A stretch of DNA of 64,000 nt from Symsagittifera roscoffensis (lineage: Eukaryota; Xenacoelomorpha; Acoela; Convolutidae), in assembly GCF_963678635.1 (NCBI RefSeq), contig NC_087063.1, positions 68,734,727-68,798,726 of the forward strand, read 5' to 3'. Positions 32,700 through 44,184 of this stretch are shown here, piece after piece. The translations under genes and the position numbers were made by a program. The stretch's first letter is position 1; each line of letters starts with the position of its first letter. A model generated the notes under the pieces. It was not told where the DNA came from. It searched no databases and was given only the letters and a program-made list of their open reading frames with translations.

Positions 32700-35374
32700 A
32701 AGGCGTGTAAGAGTTGAAATGAAATTCAGAGCTAACTTCAGTTCGCGATTGAGCAAGTAATTCACGTGCGTTTCATTATAAGCCTGCAGATTTCATATAT
32801 AAACCCTTTTGTAACAATAATAGTAAAATAACGATCGCTCAGATTTGACAGTCATAATATAATAATGGCGATAATAAATATCAGATAAAGGTAATTTTTT
32901 TTCCATTTTAGACAGCAAATGTTTTCAGAAAAGTTTTTTTTTGCTATCATAAGATTTTGTTTAAAACAGGAGCTTTTTGACAGTTTTTTGTAAGTTTTAT
33001 GTCGATTTTTTTTAGCTCAGCCAATACGAAATTTTATTTCTTCCGATGCCCTAAAGTTACTAAATGTTGTCAACAATTTCTGCACAGCAGCAGGGGAGGG
33101 TCTAGGTTTTTCTAAAGAGGGGGGGGGGGGCAGATTTTTTAGGTCGACCAATTTAATTTTCCGAGCACTCGTAGAACACTTTAAAGAACAAAGAACCTAT
33201 TTTTACCAAAAAATTTTCATACAGGCAAATTTTTGAAGAAACAGGTCATAAAGCCATTTTTGGGCACTTTTTGGAAAATGTTGACTAAAAAAATGCGTTT
33301 TTTCGGCGCGCGCACGCTTTTAAATTTAATAAATATTGGCGCAAACAAATTGGTGCAAACAAATTGGCGCAAACAAAGTCATAAAACAAAACTATTTGGT
33401 TTGTAAGAAAATCGATTCCCCGCCCCCTAAAAACTTCTTACCATGCTGAGAGCTACAAAGACCCAAAAAATACCCAAAAAATTGTGACAATTTTTGTAAT
33501 TTGAATGAGCTTACAAAAAAACCCAAAACTGTGTGACTCAGTTTGTAGTTGAGGTCTCAAAATTGAGCTCATACTAAAATCTGTATCATTCAAGTTTAAC
33601 AACAGTTATCAAATATGGCTTACGATTATTTAAAAATTTTATATTCGTCGATGATTCGCATAATTTTGCTTGCGACACTATTCAGCGTCCCGAGCAAGAG
33701 AAGATAATTCCGCTTGCCGCTAAAGGTAGAATCCAGTTTTGAGAGAGTTTTTTGAAAAGACACTTAGAAGCCTCTTAGAGAAACATTTTTGAAACCTGTT
33801 ATTTTTTGTGTCCCGACCTGACAAATTTTAGTTAGATATTGATTGAATTGCTTTTAAACAAATTATTGTACGGCATGAAATTGATCAGAAGTAAACCATT
33901 TTTTAAAAAACTACTCGGTTTGGAATGGATATCAACCGATTTTTAACGCAAAGAAAACGTATTTTTTTTGCTTAATAAATTGATTTCGTTCGAATTAATT
34001 GGATTGTCGCAACATACCACGAACCATCAAATTCTCAAAAAACATGAGTTTAACCATTTTTTGGGCTAGTAAAGAGATCAAATTGGAAGGCTCAAAACTT
34101 TTATAATTTGATTTAATAATTGCTTATAATAAAAAATTGATTAAAACTAACTTCTCCAGAAAAATTCCCGTCTGCGCTGAAGCGTTGCAGGGAGCAATAG
34201 CCGCCTGAAGAAAAAGATTTATCGCAAACCATCCGTTTCAGGAAACCCCTATTTAGGATATTATTTTCATGGGCTTTCGCAGCAAAAGAAAATTAAACTT
34301 TTGAAAGTTTCTCCTAAAAGTTTCTTGTTAGCTCAATTTTGTTGTAGCCATTTTTTGCACTTCTACTCAATCGTTGGCAACCTAATTGAAAAAAAATATA
34401 TTTTTCGTCGCAAAGCATTCCCATTTCATTGACTGTTATAGTTTCATTTTGGTCAAACATTATCACAAACTATCAGATAAAAAGAATCTTTATTAAGTGT
34501 TAAAAACAACAAATTTAGGAAAAACAGAATTCGATTTAGTTTGATTTAATTGTGGACAAAATAAATTGGAAACTCTCTTTATAATCTTCAAAATGCATTA
34601 ACCTGTATAAACTGAAATGAAAAATTGCGGATGAAACTCCATTCATATCGTTTCGAATGTGTATAAAGTGTTAGTTGTAACAACGGCAAATAAATATGGG
34701 CTTGAACCTACTTAAAATCTACTGAAATTGATACCTTTGCTAAGCTTTGGCATCAAACGAGATCCGTTTTCAGTCGACTCAGTATGACACTTTTCAAGCT
34801 TTTTCTGCAGGATCTCTATAAAATCGAAAGCAATTAATTCCTTGTCAGTACGGACAAATTTCTTTAGTTTTGAAAATGTAAGATTCTTCGGAGAATATTT
34901 TTATTAGATCGAAAACTAAAGATCTAAACTTTCAATTTTACCTAAGAAAGGTACACAAAGTGGTTCAATCAACAGAAACAAGTTTTATCCTAACTTGAAA
35001 ATCTGAAAATTATTTTTGTTGTTTACTTCCATTTTTCGTCATACAGAAGTGTAAAATGACACACAAGGATACCCGGTAAAAGTAGCACAGAGTGTGCACA
35101 GAAGTAGCACAGAATTTTCTGAATATAGTCCTATAAAAACAAAAAAGCATTTTTTTCTGGTACAAAAACAGGAACTTAGACATATTTGACAGTCATAAAA
35201 ATAGGCAAATTGAAAAAAGAAAACACTGTAAGAAAATTATAAACAATTTTCAAAATTTTTTTCAATTCGTTTTGCAGACTTTTTCAAATCGTAAAAAAAT
35301 TATAAACAATTTAAAAAAAAAATTTCAATTCGTTTTGCAGACGTTTTTCAGATTTTTTTTAAGAAAGATTTTGA
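32700..35374. other. Intergenic AT-rich stretch with small repeats
   Basis: No coding signal. It holds a G12-type run at about 33119-33131, three copies of a 14-15-bp unit ttggcgcaaacaaa (about 33338-33375) and a duplicated ~65-bp block (aattataaacaattt...caattcgttttgcagac, about 35234-35345). Confidence 0.5.
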
Positions 35375-36240
35375 TTCTCAAAATGGCGCAAAAACTCCCA
35401 AAATTAGCTTTATTTGAGAATAACTAAATTTACACGGCTTAACCTAAATATAAATAAGCTATTGTAAGCCTGCTTGCTCTCCTTATTTTCTCGAAGTTCG
35501 AACAAAAATCAAAAACTTTAACCAAAAGTTTCTCGCCTTTAATGTTGTTCAAATCGCCCAAAAAACTCCAAAAATTTAAAAAAACTCGAGTAAAACTAAG
35601 TTTTCTCGGCTTATATCAAGCATAAAAAACCTATTGTATGCCTGCTTGTTCACTTTATTTGTTCAAAATAAGACCAAAAAACAAAAGGGTTTTTCTTGAC
35701 ACTGATGTTGTTGAAATCAGAAAAGAACTCTAAGAATTAAGTTTGATTGAGTAAAACTAAGTCATTACGGCTTAAATTAAGCATAAATAAGCTATTGTAG
35801 GTCTCTTTGCTCACGTTTTTTGCTCGAAATTAGACAATAAATCAAAAATTTTAAGCAAGTTTTTTCGACGCTGAAGTTGTTTGAGTCATGACAAAAAACT
35901 CCAAAAACTTTTTTTAACTCAATAAAAATTAAAGTTTCACGGCAAAAAGTAAGCACAGATAAGCTATTGTAAGCATGTTCGCTCACCTTGTTCGCTTGAC
36001 ATTAGACCAAAAATGAAAAAAATTGTGGAATTTTTTCTCGACACTGATGTCGTTCGAATCACAGAAAAAATTTCAAAAGCTATTTTTACACGAGTGAACT
36101 AAGTTTTCACAGCTTAAGTTAAGCATAACAAAATATTGTAAGCCTTCTCGCTCAACTTATCTGCTCAAAATTAGGTCAAAAATCAAAAATTTGAAACGAG
36201 CTTTTTCTACACTTATAATCTTTGAATCCTTTGAAATAAT
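35375..36240 (+). repeat. Satellite-like array, five ~170-bp units
   Basis: The anchor attgtaagcctgcttgctc recurs near 35461, 35634, 35793, 35965 and 36135, spaced 159-173 bases. Units share cacggcttaaRttaagcata and ctcaaaattagaccaaaaa and tttttcgacactgatgttgt. Copies are diverged by perhaps 20-30 percent. The period is close to one nucleosome repeat. Confidence 0.85.
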
Positions 36241-36439
36241 TTTTTAACGCTGTTTGAATCACGACTGAAAGGGCTTTAATATGATAAATCACTCGCCGCA
36301 CTCCAATGATTTTTTGTAGTACCTGATTTGGCGTGGAAAACTGCACCCATTTTATGTGATCGAGGAGAAAATTGATTTAATTTTATCAAAAATATTCTGT
36401 TAAAAGCAATGAAGACACAACTGATTTTGGTCTGGCCTC

Positions 36440-36560
36440 ATTTATAAAACAACTTTTAACCTTTTACCTAGGTCGTTGTGATAAAGGCATGTATCTTTTT
36501 TTGTCAATAAGATCGGTAGAAACCTATCAGATCTAGTTCGAACCCAGCGGATAATTTCTT
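36440..36560 (+). other. Weak tRNA-like segment
   Basis: tcgttgtgataaaggcatg followed ~60 bases later by tagttcgaaccc resembles A-box and B-box spacing. No stems close. It could be an old SINE or tRNA relic. Confidence 0.2.
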
Positions 36561-37530
36561 TAACGCTCAAGAATGTGAGAATTTCACCGATTGCCGCAGA
36601 CTTAATATGTCAAAACAGAGGTACGACACCTTCACTGAGGTATAAAATTATTGTTGACCCCATCAATTTTTGCAGTTTAGTTTAGATCGCTAACAATTCA
36701 TTTCTCTAGATGAAGTTTTTGCTGAATCACCATTTTTTGAAGAATAATAAGGGATTTATCGTGCTTAATGTGAGTCTAGTTTCTAGAGGCATGGCTTCAT
36801 AACTGATGTTTGAAATGATTTGCTAGTCCGCTTCTCTTCTGATTGAGTGAGTTCCCCGTCTCAGCTACAAAGACACATTAAAAAAATATATAGCAACTGA
36901 GAAAACTGTAAGATGTTTGTGGACCAAAATTTGAGTAAAAACGTTGATTCTAAAACTAGTAACCCATGAATACAAATCTTAAGTTTCCAAAATAAGCTCA
37001 AAAAACTGTAAGCGTTGTTTGGAGTTAGAGATAAAAAAAAGCCGTCCTGATAAACTGTTGTACGTTTTTGTTAAAGTTGAACATATCAGATAAAATAACT
37101 GGATTGTCTACTTTTCTTGAGAATCTTTTTGAAACCTTGAAAGATCACAAAATATGGTCTTTGAAAAGTCAGCCATAGTCAACTGAATCTCTTAGTTACG
37201 TTTCTAAATTTTGTTTTTGTCACTCTTTTTTTCTACATTGCAAAATTTTTAGAAAAAAATTGCGAATCTTTTTCCTTTTTTAATTTTTTTTAATAACTGT
37301 GGTCCGATTCGTTTTGTGTTAGTTGCAAAGAAGGTTTAAAAAAATAATGAATTTATTTTTTTAAAAACCGCTAGCATGTTCAGACAAACACGCTTCAGCC
37401 AATTACTTTCAAGGCTCAGATTTTTTTTCAGGTCTTCTGGAAGAGATGTAACGCTCAAAAGAAATCCTTGATGGGATCTGTTCTTTACATATTTTGCAGC
37501 ATATATTAATATGATTTGTATTAATACATA

Positions 37531-38862
37531 TCCCGGGTTGAGTTGACAGGAAACATTATAGCTGATTCAGAGTTATATCAGTTTTGTTGAAAAACTCATG
37601 GCTAATTCAGGCATATCCCATTTTTTTGAAATTTTTAGCGATGGTTCAGGGGTACTTCATGGCTAATTTTCTTAGCTATAATCATTATTAATTTAGCCAT
37701 GATAAATCCCTGAAACAGCGCTAAAAAAATTCAAAATTTCGAATTAGATTCAAAGTTTTGTCACGTGTCGTTACAAAGTTCAAAAATTACATATTTAGCA
37801 TCAAAGTAAAACAATTGTTGCTACCAACTGCTGAAAACAACCTAGGAACTCATTTTTTTACGCGCAAATGTAGAAATGTTTAAGCTTTGGTAGTTAAAAT
37901 TAATGAGCAACTAAATTTACCGGAAACGCGGCAATTTTTGGTAAAATAAAAAAAAAAATTTTTATAAAAAGTGAGGCATCCCCCCACAGCTAGAAAATGA
38001 GCGCAAATCAACCTATATACAGTTTTTTTTTCACAAAAAAATAGAAATGTGGTAGCTTTGGTAGGTAAAATTGTTTTTAAAATTGTTAAGTTTTTTTCGC
38101 GAAAATGTAAAAATGTGTAAGCTTTGGTGGTTAAAATTAATGAGCAACTAAATTTACCGGAAAGGCGGCAAATTTTGGTAAAAATATGAAGAAAAAAAAA
38201 CTTTTTCTTAATAGAAAAGTGATGCATCCCCCCACAGCTAAATTAAGCTCAAAACAACCTAAAAACAGTTTTTTTCTCGAAAAAATAGAAATGTGGTAGC
38301 TTTGGTAGTTAAAATTGTTGTGAGCGTGACATTTTTTTTGGTTGTAGGTGACCTTTTTTAGTTAACCAGCCAGAGGCCTAGCCCATTTGCTCAAGGTTAA
38401 CAAGACGTGGGGACATAAATTACGCGGGCGGTTTGGAGGGGGGGGGATTTTAGCTGTGGGGGGATGCATCACTTTTTTGTAAAAAAAAAAGTTTTTTTCT
38501 TCATGTTTTTCATAGTCAACCAGCCAGAGGCCTAGCCCAATTATTTAAGCTTAGCTTGACGTGGGGACACAAAATATAACTGAATTTTCCTCTAAATTTT
38601 TCATGGCTATTCAGGAATTTTCCAGGAATGAGATATCCCTGATTCATAGGTCTTCAGGGTTATTGCAGTGAATATCCATCCCTGATTAATGGATGATTTT
38701 TGGCTGCTTCATACCTGAAAATTTAGCGCTAATTCAGCGATGATTTAGCCCTGGTCATCGATAGAGCCATAAAGTGACCCTGATCATAGACTGAACCATA
38801 GATGGTAACCGCAGCGATATCTCTGAATTAGCGATAACTTTTCCTGTTAACTCAACCCGGGA
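37531..38862. mobile_element. 1.33-kb non-autonomous TIR element
   Basis: The ends are tcccgggttgagttgacagg (37531) and, inverted, cctgttaactcaacccggga (to 38862); similarity continues inward for ~45 bases through attcagagttatat. Both sides are flanked by ta, consistent with a TA duplication. The interior encodes nothing and contains a ~237-bp tandem duplication (about 37860-38096 and 38097-38330), an inverted piece of that unit near 38441-38505, two copies of aaccagccagaggcctagcc, and several variants of ggctaattcagg. Confidence 0.7.
37860..38330 (+). repeat. Tandem duplication of a ~237-bp unit
   Basis: Both units carry taagctttggtRgttaaaat, gagcaactaaatttaccgg, catccccccacagcta and ggtagctttggtag. 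The distance between matching points is 237 bases. Confidence 0.85.
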
Positions 38863-39224
38863 TAGTTGAAATAAAGTTCAAGTTCAAAATTTTAAGTCAA
38901 AATAGACTAAAACTATTTCTAGAAAATTTATTTTACATTAAATCAATCAATTCTAATAGAAGAATTACCATCTCTTGAATTTCTCATTTTGGAAAGAACG
39001 CATTCCCGAAGAGGACCCAAAAATCGCATGACGCATAAGTGAAATTTTAAGACCAGTAACAATTCTCAATTTTCTGGAAGCTAATGGACTTTTTAACATC
39101 AGAATCCGCGTTCAATCAGAATTACCTGCAGGAACCTCAATTATTAAAAGATCGAATAATTGAAACACATATTTTTGAAATCCTCGCAAGAGAACGTGTT
39201 TCAAATATTTCAGGAAGAATAAAA

Positions 39225-39305
39225 ATTATCAGGACTCGAACCTCTTCCTGTTGACTTTCCTGTCTCGCTATTTGACTCAACTGCTGCCAGGGCACAGCTT
39301 CCTGA
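39225..39305 (-). other. tRNA-like relic
   Basis: On the minus strand ggcagcagttgag and ggttcgagtcctg have A-box/B-box spacing. The T-arm stem has only about three pairs and no acceptor stem forms, so this is a relic or SINE head, not a tRNA gene. Confidence 0.3.
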
Positions 39306-39939
39306 AAGTAGCTTTTTTAAGGACAGGGAAAAAGTTGCATTGAAAGAACGGAATAGTAAAAGAACCAACATGTTAACTTTTAAATAAAAGTTTTTGTTCG
39401 CGGCCAGGGCGAATTAAAGGGCACCTCGGTAACTATTTTGGAACCATTCTATTACAGTTTCGCCGACCAGGCTTCGACAATTAGGCTCTTTTTGTGGAAA
39501 ATTTTGTGGCGCAGAAGTTTTTAAATGAATAAGTTCTTTTCAGTGTTTTGTTTGGTTACAATTTAATACTTTTTAACTAAACTTCCGTTTTCAACAAACT
39601 TTCGAGTTTTCAGAATTCCTTAAGTCTCACTCCTACACGCTATGTGCAGTATCAAGTGACATTTTTGCCTCTACGTATATTTCAAAAAGACCAACTAGCT
39701 TACCTTAGTTTAATTTATAATAATGTTTAATGCTGATTAAGTAATCACTGGCGCGTCGATAGAACGATATATTTCGCAAAACAGATTTTCAAATTGGCAC
39801 CTTTCAATTTGCTTTAAAAATACCATATACCTTACATATCAGTTTTCAATTTTGGTCTGAAAAGGAAAAAATATGGAACAACACATCGCATATTGCAAAG
39901 CATTCAGTAGACCAAACTTGATGCCTCAAACCATTTTGG

Positions 39940-40090
39940 AGCCATATCTAAGAGAGATTAAATTTCCGCTGACACGTTAATAGGACGAATTAAATCCGAG
40001 TTAATTATCGCAAATTGGCCAAGTTGGCGTTCTATAAACTCCAAAACTTTACAAAAATTATCACAGATAAAATATCTTTTTGTATTTGAG
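39940..40090 (-). repeat. Dispersed repeat R1 copy
   Basis: The minus strand reads cttggccaatttgcgataat and then taactcggatttaattcgtc and ctattaacgtgtcagcgg, the R1 core in the order seen at 6.3 kb. Confidence 0.6.
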
Positions 40091-40154
40091 CTCAAAACAA
40101 CACTACCTTCTGAACGCTAAAAAATCAAGCCAAAAAGTTCTAGTCAAAAAGTCT

Positions 40155-41650
40155 AGTGGTCGATTCGAGGATTTCGCCAAACGATTAGCGACGAATACAG
40201 GTAATTTTTCATTGGAGTTTAGCCACTGCAAAACTGTTGTACTATCTGTCCACATGTAGACATGATTATTAGAGACGGTAAGGGCGGTCAGTATATCATC
40301 TTTTAGTCGTGTGGCGAGCAGAGCAGCTTGAAACTCTAGCTTTGGTTTAGATAGCGCTTTCATGGGCGCAACGCGAGCTTTACCAAAGATGAAAGATATT
40401 TGAGTTTTGTGCGAGCTCGAGAGTCGCGCACGCAAAAATCCAACCGCACAGAAAATGTCCTGCAAGCTATCACCGAACATGTGGAGCTCAATTTGATCAA
40501 CAGGCTCTGTGAAGTAACAACGGGGAATATTCAATTGCCCTAAGAAAGGGAGACCGGAGTGCCACTCGAGAAACTTATCTTTTATGTCTTCTGGCAATTC
40601 GTCGTCCCAACTTTGACCACTCATTTTCCAAATATCTTTAAGTAAAAGCCGGGCTCTAACTCTGTATGGAGCTACTAACCCAACAGGGTCAAACACGGAA
40701 GAGACGACACTCGAGACGGCTCGTTGAGTTATTGCTTTATCGAGAGGACGATCCACGCCTCTGCTAACAACCAATGTGTGTTTCACATGATCCCACTTAA
40801 GACCTAAGACGTGTGATGATTGTTCGGCACCGTTACATATTTCCTTGATGGGTGAAGACGAGGTTTCGGTTTCCTCAGGGTTCATTGCTGAAGTGATTTC
40901 ATCAGCATTACTGACAAATTTAGTCAAATTGAATCCTCCCAATTTTAGTAAGGAAACCAAATCGCGACTAATTTTAATTGCATGGGTAACGTTCTCGAAT
41001 GAATCCAAGTAATCGTCCATGTAAAATTTTTCATTTACGACTGAGGCGGCCTCAAGGTATGTGGACATATTATCAGTTGCTGTTTTTCGCAACGCGAAAT
41101 TGGCGCACGTAGGCGAATCCCGTGCGTCGAATATATGGCGAGTGTACTGATGAACTACCACAAAAACGGAGCGAAATTTGATCGCGTGCAAGGGCTCCTA
41201 CCTGGAGGAACATACCCTCTATATCCGCGGAGACGGCGTACTTGTATTGACGGAACCGCAAAAGTACAAAAATTAAATTTTGGAGTAGGTCCGGACCCAC
41301 CAATAACGACTTATTTAAGGATGTGCCGTGAAACTTAGAAGCCCCATTAAGGACTCTGCGCACCTTACCTGGCTTATTCGGATTTACGACGGGATGGTGC
41401 GGAAGATACCACTCGCCATCGGAACACTTACATGGATCATGCGGTTCGACGGTAACGACATAGCCTTTCCTAATGTCCTCTCTAATTGTTTCTGCGTATC
41501 TTTCGCGCAGCTTAGGATCTTTACTTAACCTTCTCTCCAATGTTTTAAATTGGGCGAGTGACGAGTAATAGTTGTTTGGTAGACTGACATTACTATCAAT
41601 CCAAAGCATAGGCACAATGTATCTTTCCCCATTGTTAACGGTTGCGAGAA
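40155..41650 (-). pseudogene. Internal BEL/Pao fragment (RT-RNase H)
   Basis: It corresponds to about 13680-15196 of the intact BEL copy at roughly 95 percent identity. It starts near the AVNNG/IVPMLW region before RT and ends inside RNase H after LPVFVANR. Neither LTR nor integrase is present. A 26-bp deletion between two gtgg repeats, near 41161-41166, removes WREDTTSD and shifts the frame just before VVHQYTRHIF. RT (FYMDDYLDSF) and RNase H (HMFGDS) motifs remain readable in separate frames. The abrupt ends without poly(A) or LTR imply capture of an internal piece by recombination or repair rather than normal integration. Confidence 0.9.
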
Positions 41651-41740
41651 AAAAAACACCCCGAGCACAAATTTTCCGTCTTTTGTTTCAAAAGTTGCAA
41701 CAAAAATTGTAAAAGTTATCACAAAAGAAGTTCTATTTAC

Positions 41741-41824
41741 CCTCCGATCCATGAGTGCACCTTGAACTTGGGCAGTCAAGCATAGAAATTCCAGAATCAT
41801 TACCAGAAACAAAACAGGTCTCAT
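41741..41824 (-). CDS. Possible first exon of a secreted protein
   Basis: The minus strand reads 28 codons from ATG at 41824: MRPVLFLVMILEFLCLTAQV then QGALMDRR, an n-region Arg, a long hydrophobic core and an AxA-type cleavage region (VQGA). It ends at a donor, CGGAGG|gtaaat, in phase 0. A TATA-like tttatatat lies about 60 bases upstream. The BEL fragment at 40155-41650 begins ~90 bases downstream, so the intron would contain it. I could not confirm a second exon. Confidence 0.35.
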
Positions 41825-42703
41825 TTTGGCGTGCACAACGGAATTACTTCGCAATTCAGAATTTAATCGGGATTTGGAAAATATATAAACCTTCTCAATT
41901 ATTAATCACAACTCTCAGATTCTGTTATGCTTATGTTTGTGGATTATTTTCTACTGACCTGGTTAAGCAGGTTGAAAACTGTAGTATGATAAGTTACCAA
42001 CATATTGGAAAATAGTTCCCATTTGATCTTTTGTGCCAAATGAGCAAATTTTAAGACAAATTAAATTCTGCATAATATGAATACAAACTCAGTCCTGCAA
42101 AATAGTCATAACATCTAAGTTAGGCTTCATAGATTGGGTGGTAGTTTTAAGCCCCATACGTTACTGTTTTGTTGCTATCATAATGAATGCAACGCGTAAA
42201 AAAATAGCAAAACGTAACTGATGAATCTTGTGCAACTCACTAAATGGCAACGCAATACTTTTGCTTTCATCCGCACGACTTGAGAAAAACGCTTTAATTT
42301 TTTGCAACTTCAAATAAATAGAAAGATCTACTGTCACGTGACATAAAAATTACAACCTTTTGATTTCAAACAGTCAGGGTGAGGGTTCTTGGCTTCTTGT
42401 TGTTTGACTTATTATTAGACTAGGTTTTTTTATCTTAGTACTTTGTCCCTTCAAGCAACCATGTATGATCCTGGAGATGGGACTCGCGTTATTTTTAGTC
42501 AATCCACCAATGAAAAAAGATGAATTTAGAGCACTTTTTCACCATAAAAGGATGGGACAAAAAAGAAACAAAAAATGATGGTCGCTATGGCTGTACCGTT
42601 TAAGCCGCTGCAAAAAGGCGTAAAAGCCTGAAAAATTATTAACTTTTGATTCAAATGAGTGAAACTTTTTTAAATCGTCCAGTAAAAGAAAAGTAAAAAA
42701 TAT

Positions 42704-42790
42704 CTAAACTGGCATATCTGGGACTCGAACAGACTATTCTGGTGTTTCGGACGATTGCCTTCCATTGCACTACCAGTTTGAAGATTCATC
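42704..42790 (-). other. tRNA-like sequence (pseudogene or SINE head)
   Basis: The minus strand has a perfect 7-bp acceptor-type stem (aaactgg...ccagttt), an A-box-like tagtgcaatggaaggc and a B-box gttcgagtccc at normal tRNA spacing. The anticodon stem does not pair and the T-stem is short, so I do not call a functional tRNA or an anticodon. Confidence 0.45.
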
Positions 42791-43069
42791 ATAGCTGGTG
42801 TAAGCGAAGAGAAGAGGCTAGAAAGAAAAGTAAAATTTTGAACAAACATTCAAATGATGAAATGGACAAAATGAAAAAAAAAAGAGAACCACCAGATTCA
42901 AATTACCAAACCTGAATTAATACCCATTGTAATCGAGTAATTGAACTCGTGAAGACCGCATATGTCTACTATTTGTATTGAAAAATAAAATGTCGCATAT
43001 AGAGTAAAATTAACGTTGTGTTAAGTATATACACAAAATAGAAATATTTTTCTCGCACTTTGGAGATTT

Positions 43070-43460
43070 GAGCCTGCCAACTCAGATTGGGCGTGCACGA
43101 CAGATGAAATGGATCCGGATAATCCGCCTGTTGAACTAAAACACATACGCTGGGGTATGGATATACTTTAAAAAATTATTTCGTACTCGCTGCATTTCTG
43201 TGCGCATCCAACGAAAGTGTGGCATATTCCCAGAGAATCTAATAGAGCTTGAAGTTCTGAGTTAGGACCGATGTGGTTAACTCATAGAGTAATTTCGGAT
43301 AGGGTACACCGTCTGCTCGTCACGCTATCTTATTTTCGGCCGGATAGATTCGTGCAACTTCTTAGTCTAATACCGATCCTAATCTTACTCTTATACTTTC
43401 TAGTCTCAGGGTGTTTAACTAGTCTCTGCTAGGCTCAATAGATCTAGTATATACTGGTTT
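43070..43460 (+). other. Short protein-like frames of unknown origin
   Basis: Around 43070-43170 the plus strand reads FEPANSDWACTTDEMDPDNP and on to WGMDIL before a stop. At about 43271-43432 a 54-codon ORF reads MWLTHRVISDRVHRLL followed by a hydrophobic segment (LLSLIPILILLLYFLVSG) that could span a membrane. Composition differs from the AT-rich surroundings. These may be remnants of an unidentified transposon between the BEL fragment and the Gypsy element. Confidence 0.25.
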
Positions 43461-43519
43461 GTTGCGGCTGCTGAAGTTGGAGAGACAACTAATTTCTAAG
43501 TTAAATTCAAATCTCTTTG

Positions 43520-43547
43520 GTGCTGAAATTACAAGTAATTTCAGCAC
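43520..43547. repeat. Perfect short palindrome
   Basis: gtgctgaaattac, aa, gtaatttcagcac: 13-bp arms with a 2-base loop. A weaker outer pair, atgattgg and ccaatcat, follows at about 43576-43636. Confidence 0.85.
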
Positions 43548-43646
43548 TTACAAATAAGTGGGTTGTTAGTTAGATGGATCATGATTGGTTAATATTAAAT
43601 ACTTTACAGTGGTAAAATATCTAATTTATCCAATCATAAAGTATAG

Positions 43647-44027
43647 TTTAGATCAGGTTCCACCCATCCGGGTTTTACAGAGTTTTTCAGAATTATCTTT
43701 CTGCAATTCAAAGGATGGATGATGAACGTTGGTATTTGGCGAACATCGTATTCTTGTCCGGTTCCTCTTGTTAGAGAAGTTCCAGGACGCTGGAGTTTTG
43801 GACATCAATCGTTGTGTCGTCTTGTGACAACGACTGTGTTTCCCAATGAAATCAATCTGAAAACAAAATGGTTTGCTATGACGGGTTTTCTGTATTATGT
43901 AGAGAACTTGTTTTGTGTTCAACCTCGTCTGGGAATGGCGTGGAGATTGTGTGTGGAAGGGATGCCTTGTAACTCGGATCTGTACGTATACTTGAACATC
44001 GAGGTGGTCATTGATCTAGTTCAATGA
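43647..44027 (+). CDS. Unrecognised ORF of up to 126 codons
   Basis: The frame is open from 43647; the first ATG is 43719, giving 102 residues (MMNVGIWRTSYSCPVPLVRE...). It contains six Cys and an aromatic segment TKWFAMTGFLYYVENLFCV. The region is richer in GC than its surroundings, but the opposite strand is also open for 89 codons, so chance cannot be excluded. No family recognised. Confidence 0.25.
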   Translation, partial: FRSGSTHPGFTEFFRIIFLQFKGWMMNVGIWRTSYSCPVPLVREVPGRWSFGHQSLCRLVTTTVFPNEINLKTKWFAMTGFLYYVENLFCVQPRLGMAWRLCVEGMPCNSDLYVYLNIEVVIDLVQ

Positions 44028-44184
44028 AGTCCTTTTCTGCGAAGTCAAGTCGTACTCTAAATCCTTTGAGTTGTGATTGTGGACGGCATATCGGTTGTGG
44101 TTAGCCATTCTTGTTCGAGTGTAATGGGATCATTTTGTCTGTGGATGTTCGTCTTTGTTGTTGTGTGTTGATCTATATACTGCA

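Noticed and set aside
33119-33131. Poly-G run as a G-quadruplex regulator
   Set aside because: A single homopolymer run with no nearby gene or partner runs; length in a raw assembly is unreliable.
35375-36240. CRISPR-like array
   Set aside because: Units are ~170 bp and diverged throughout; there are no short identical repeats with unique spacers.
37880-38227. 115-codon minus-strand ORF
   Set aside because: Lies across the 237-bp tandem duplication of a non-coding TIR element; the repeated peptide simply follows the DNA repeat.
39110-39290. Second exon (EAVPWQQLSQIARQ...) for the signal-peptide exon at 41741-41824
   Set aside because: The segment overlaps A-box and B-box-like words and is better explained as a tRNA-derived relic; the acceptor is mediocre.
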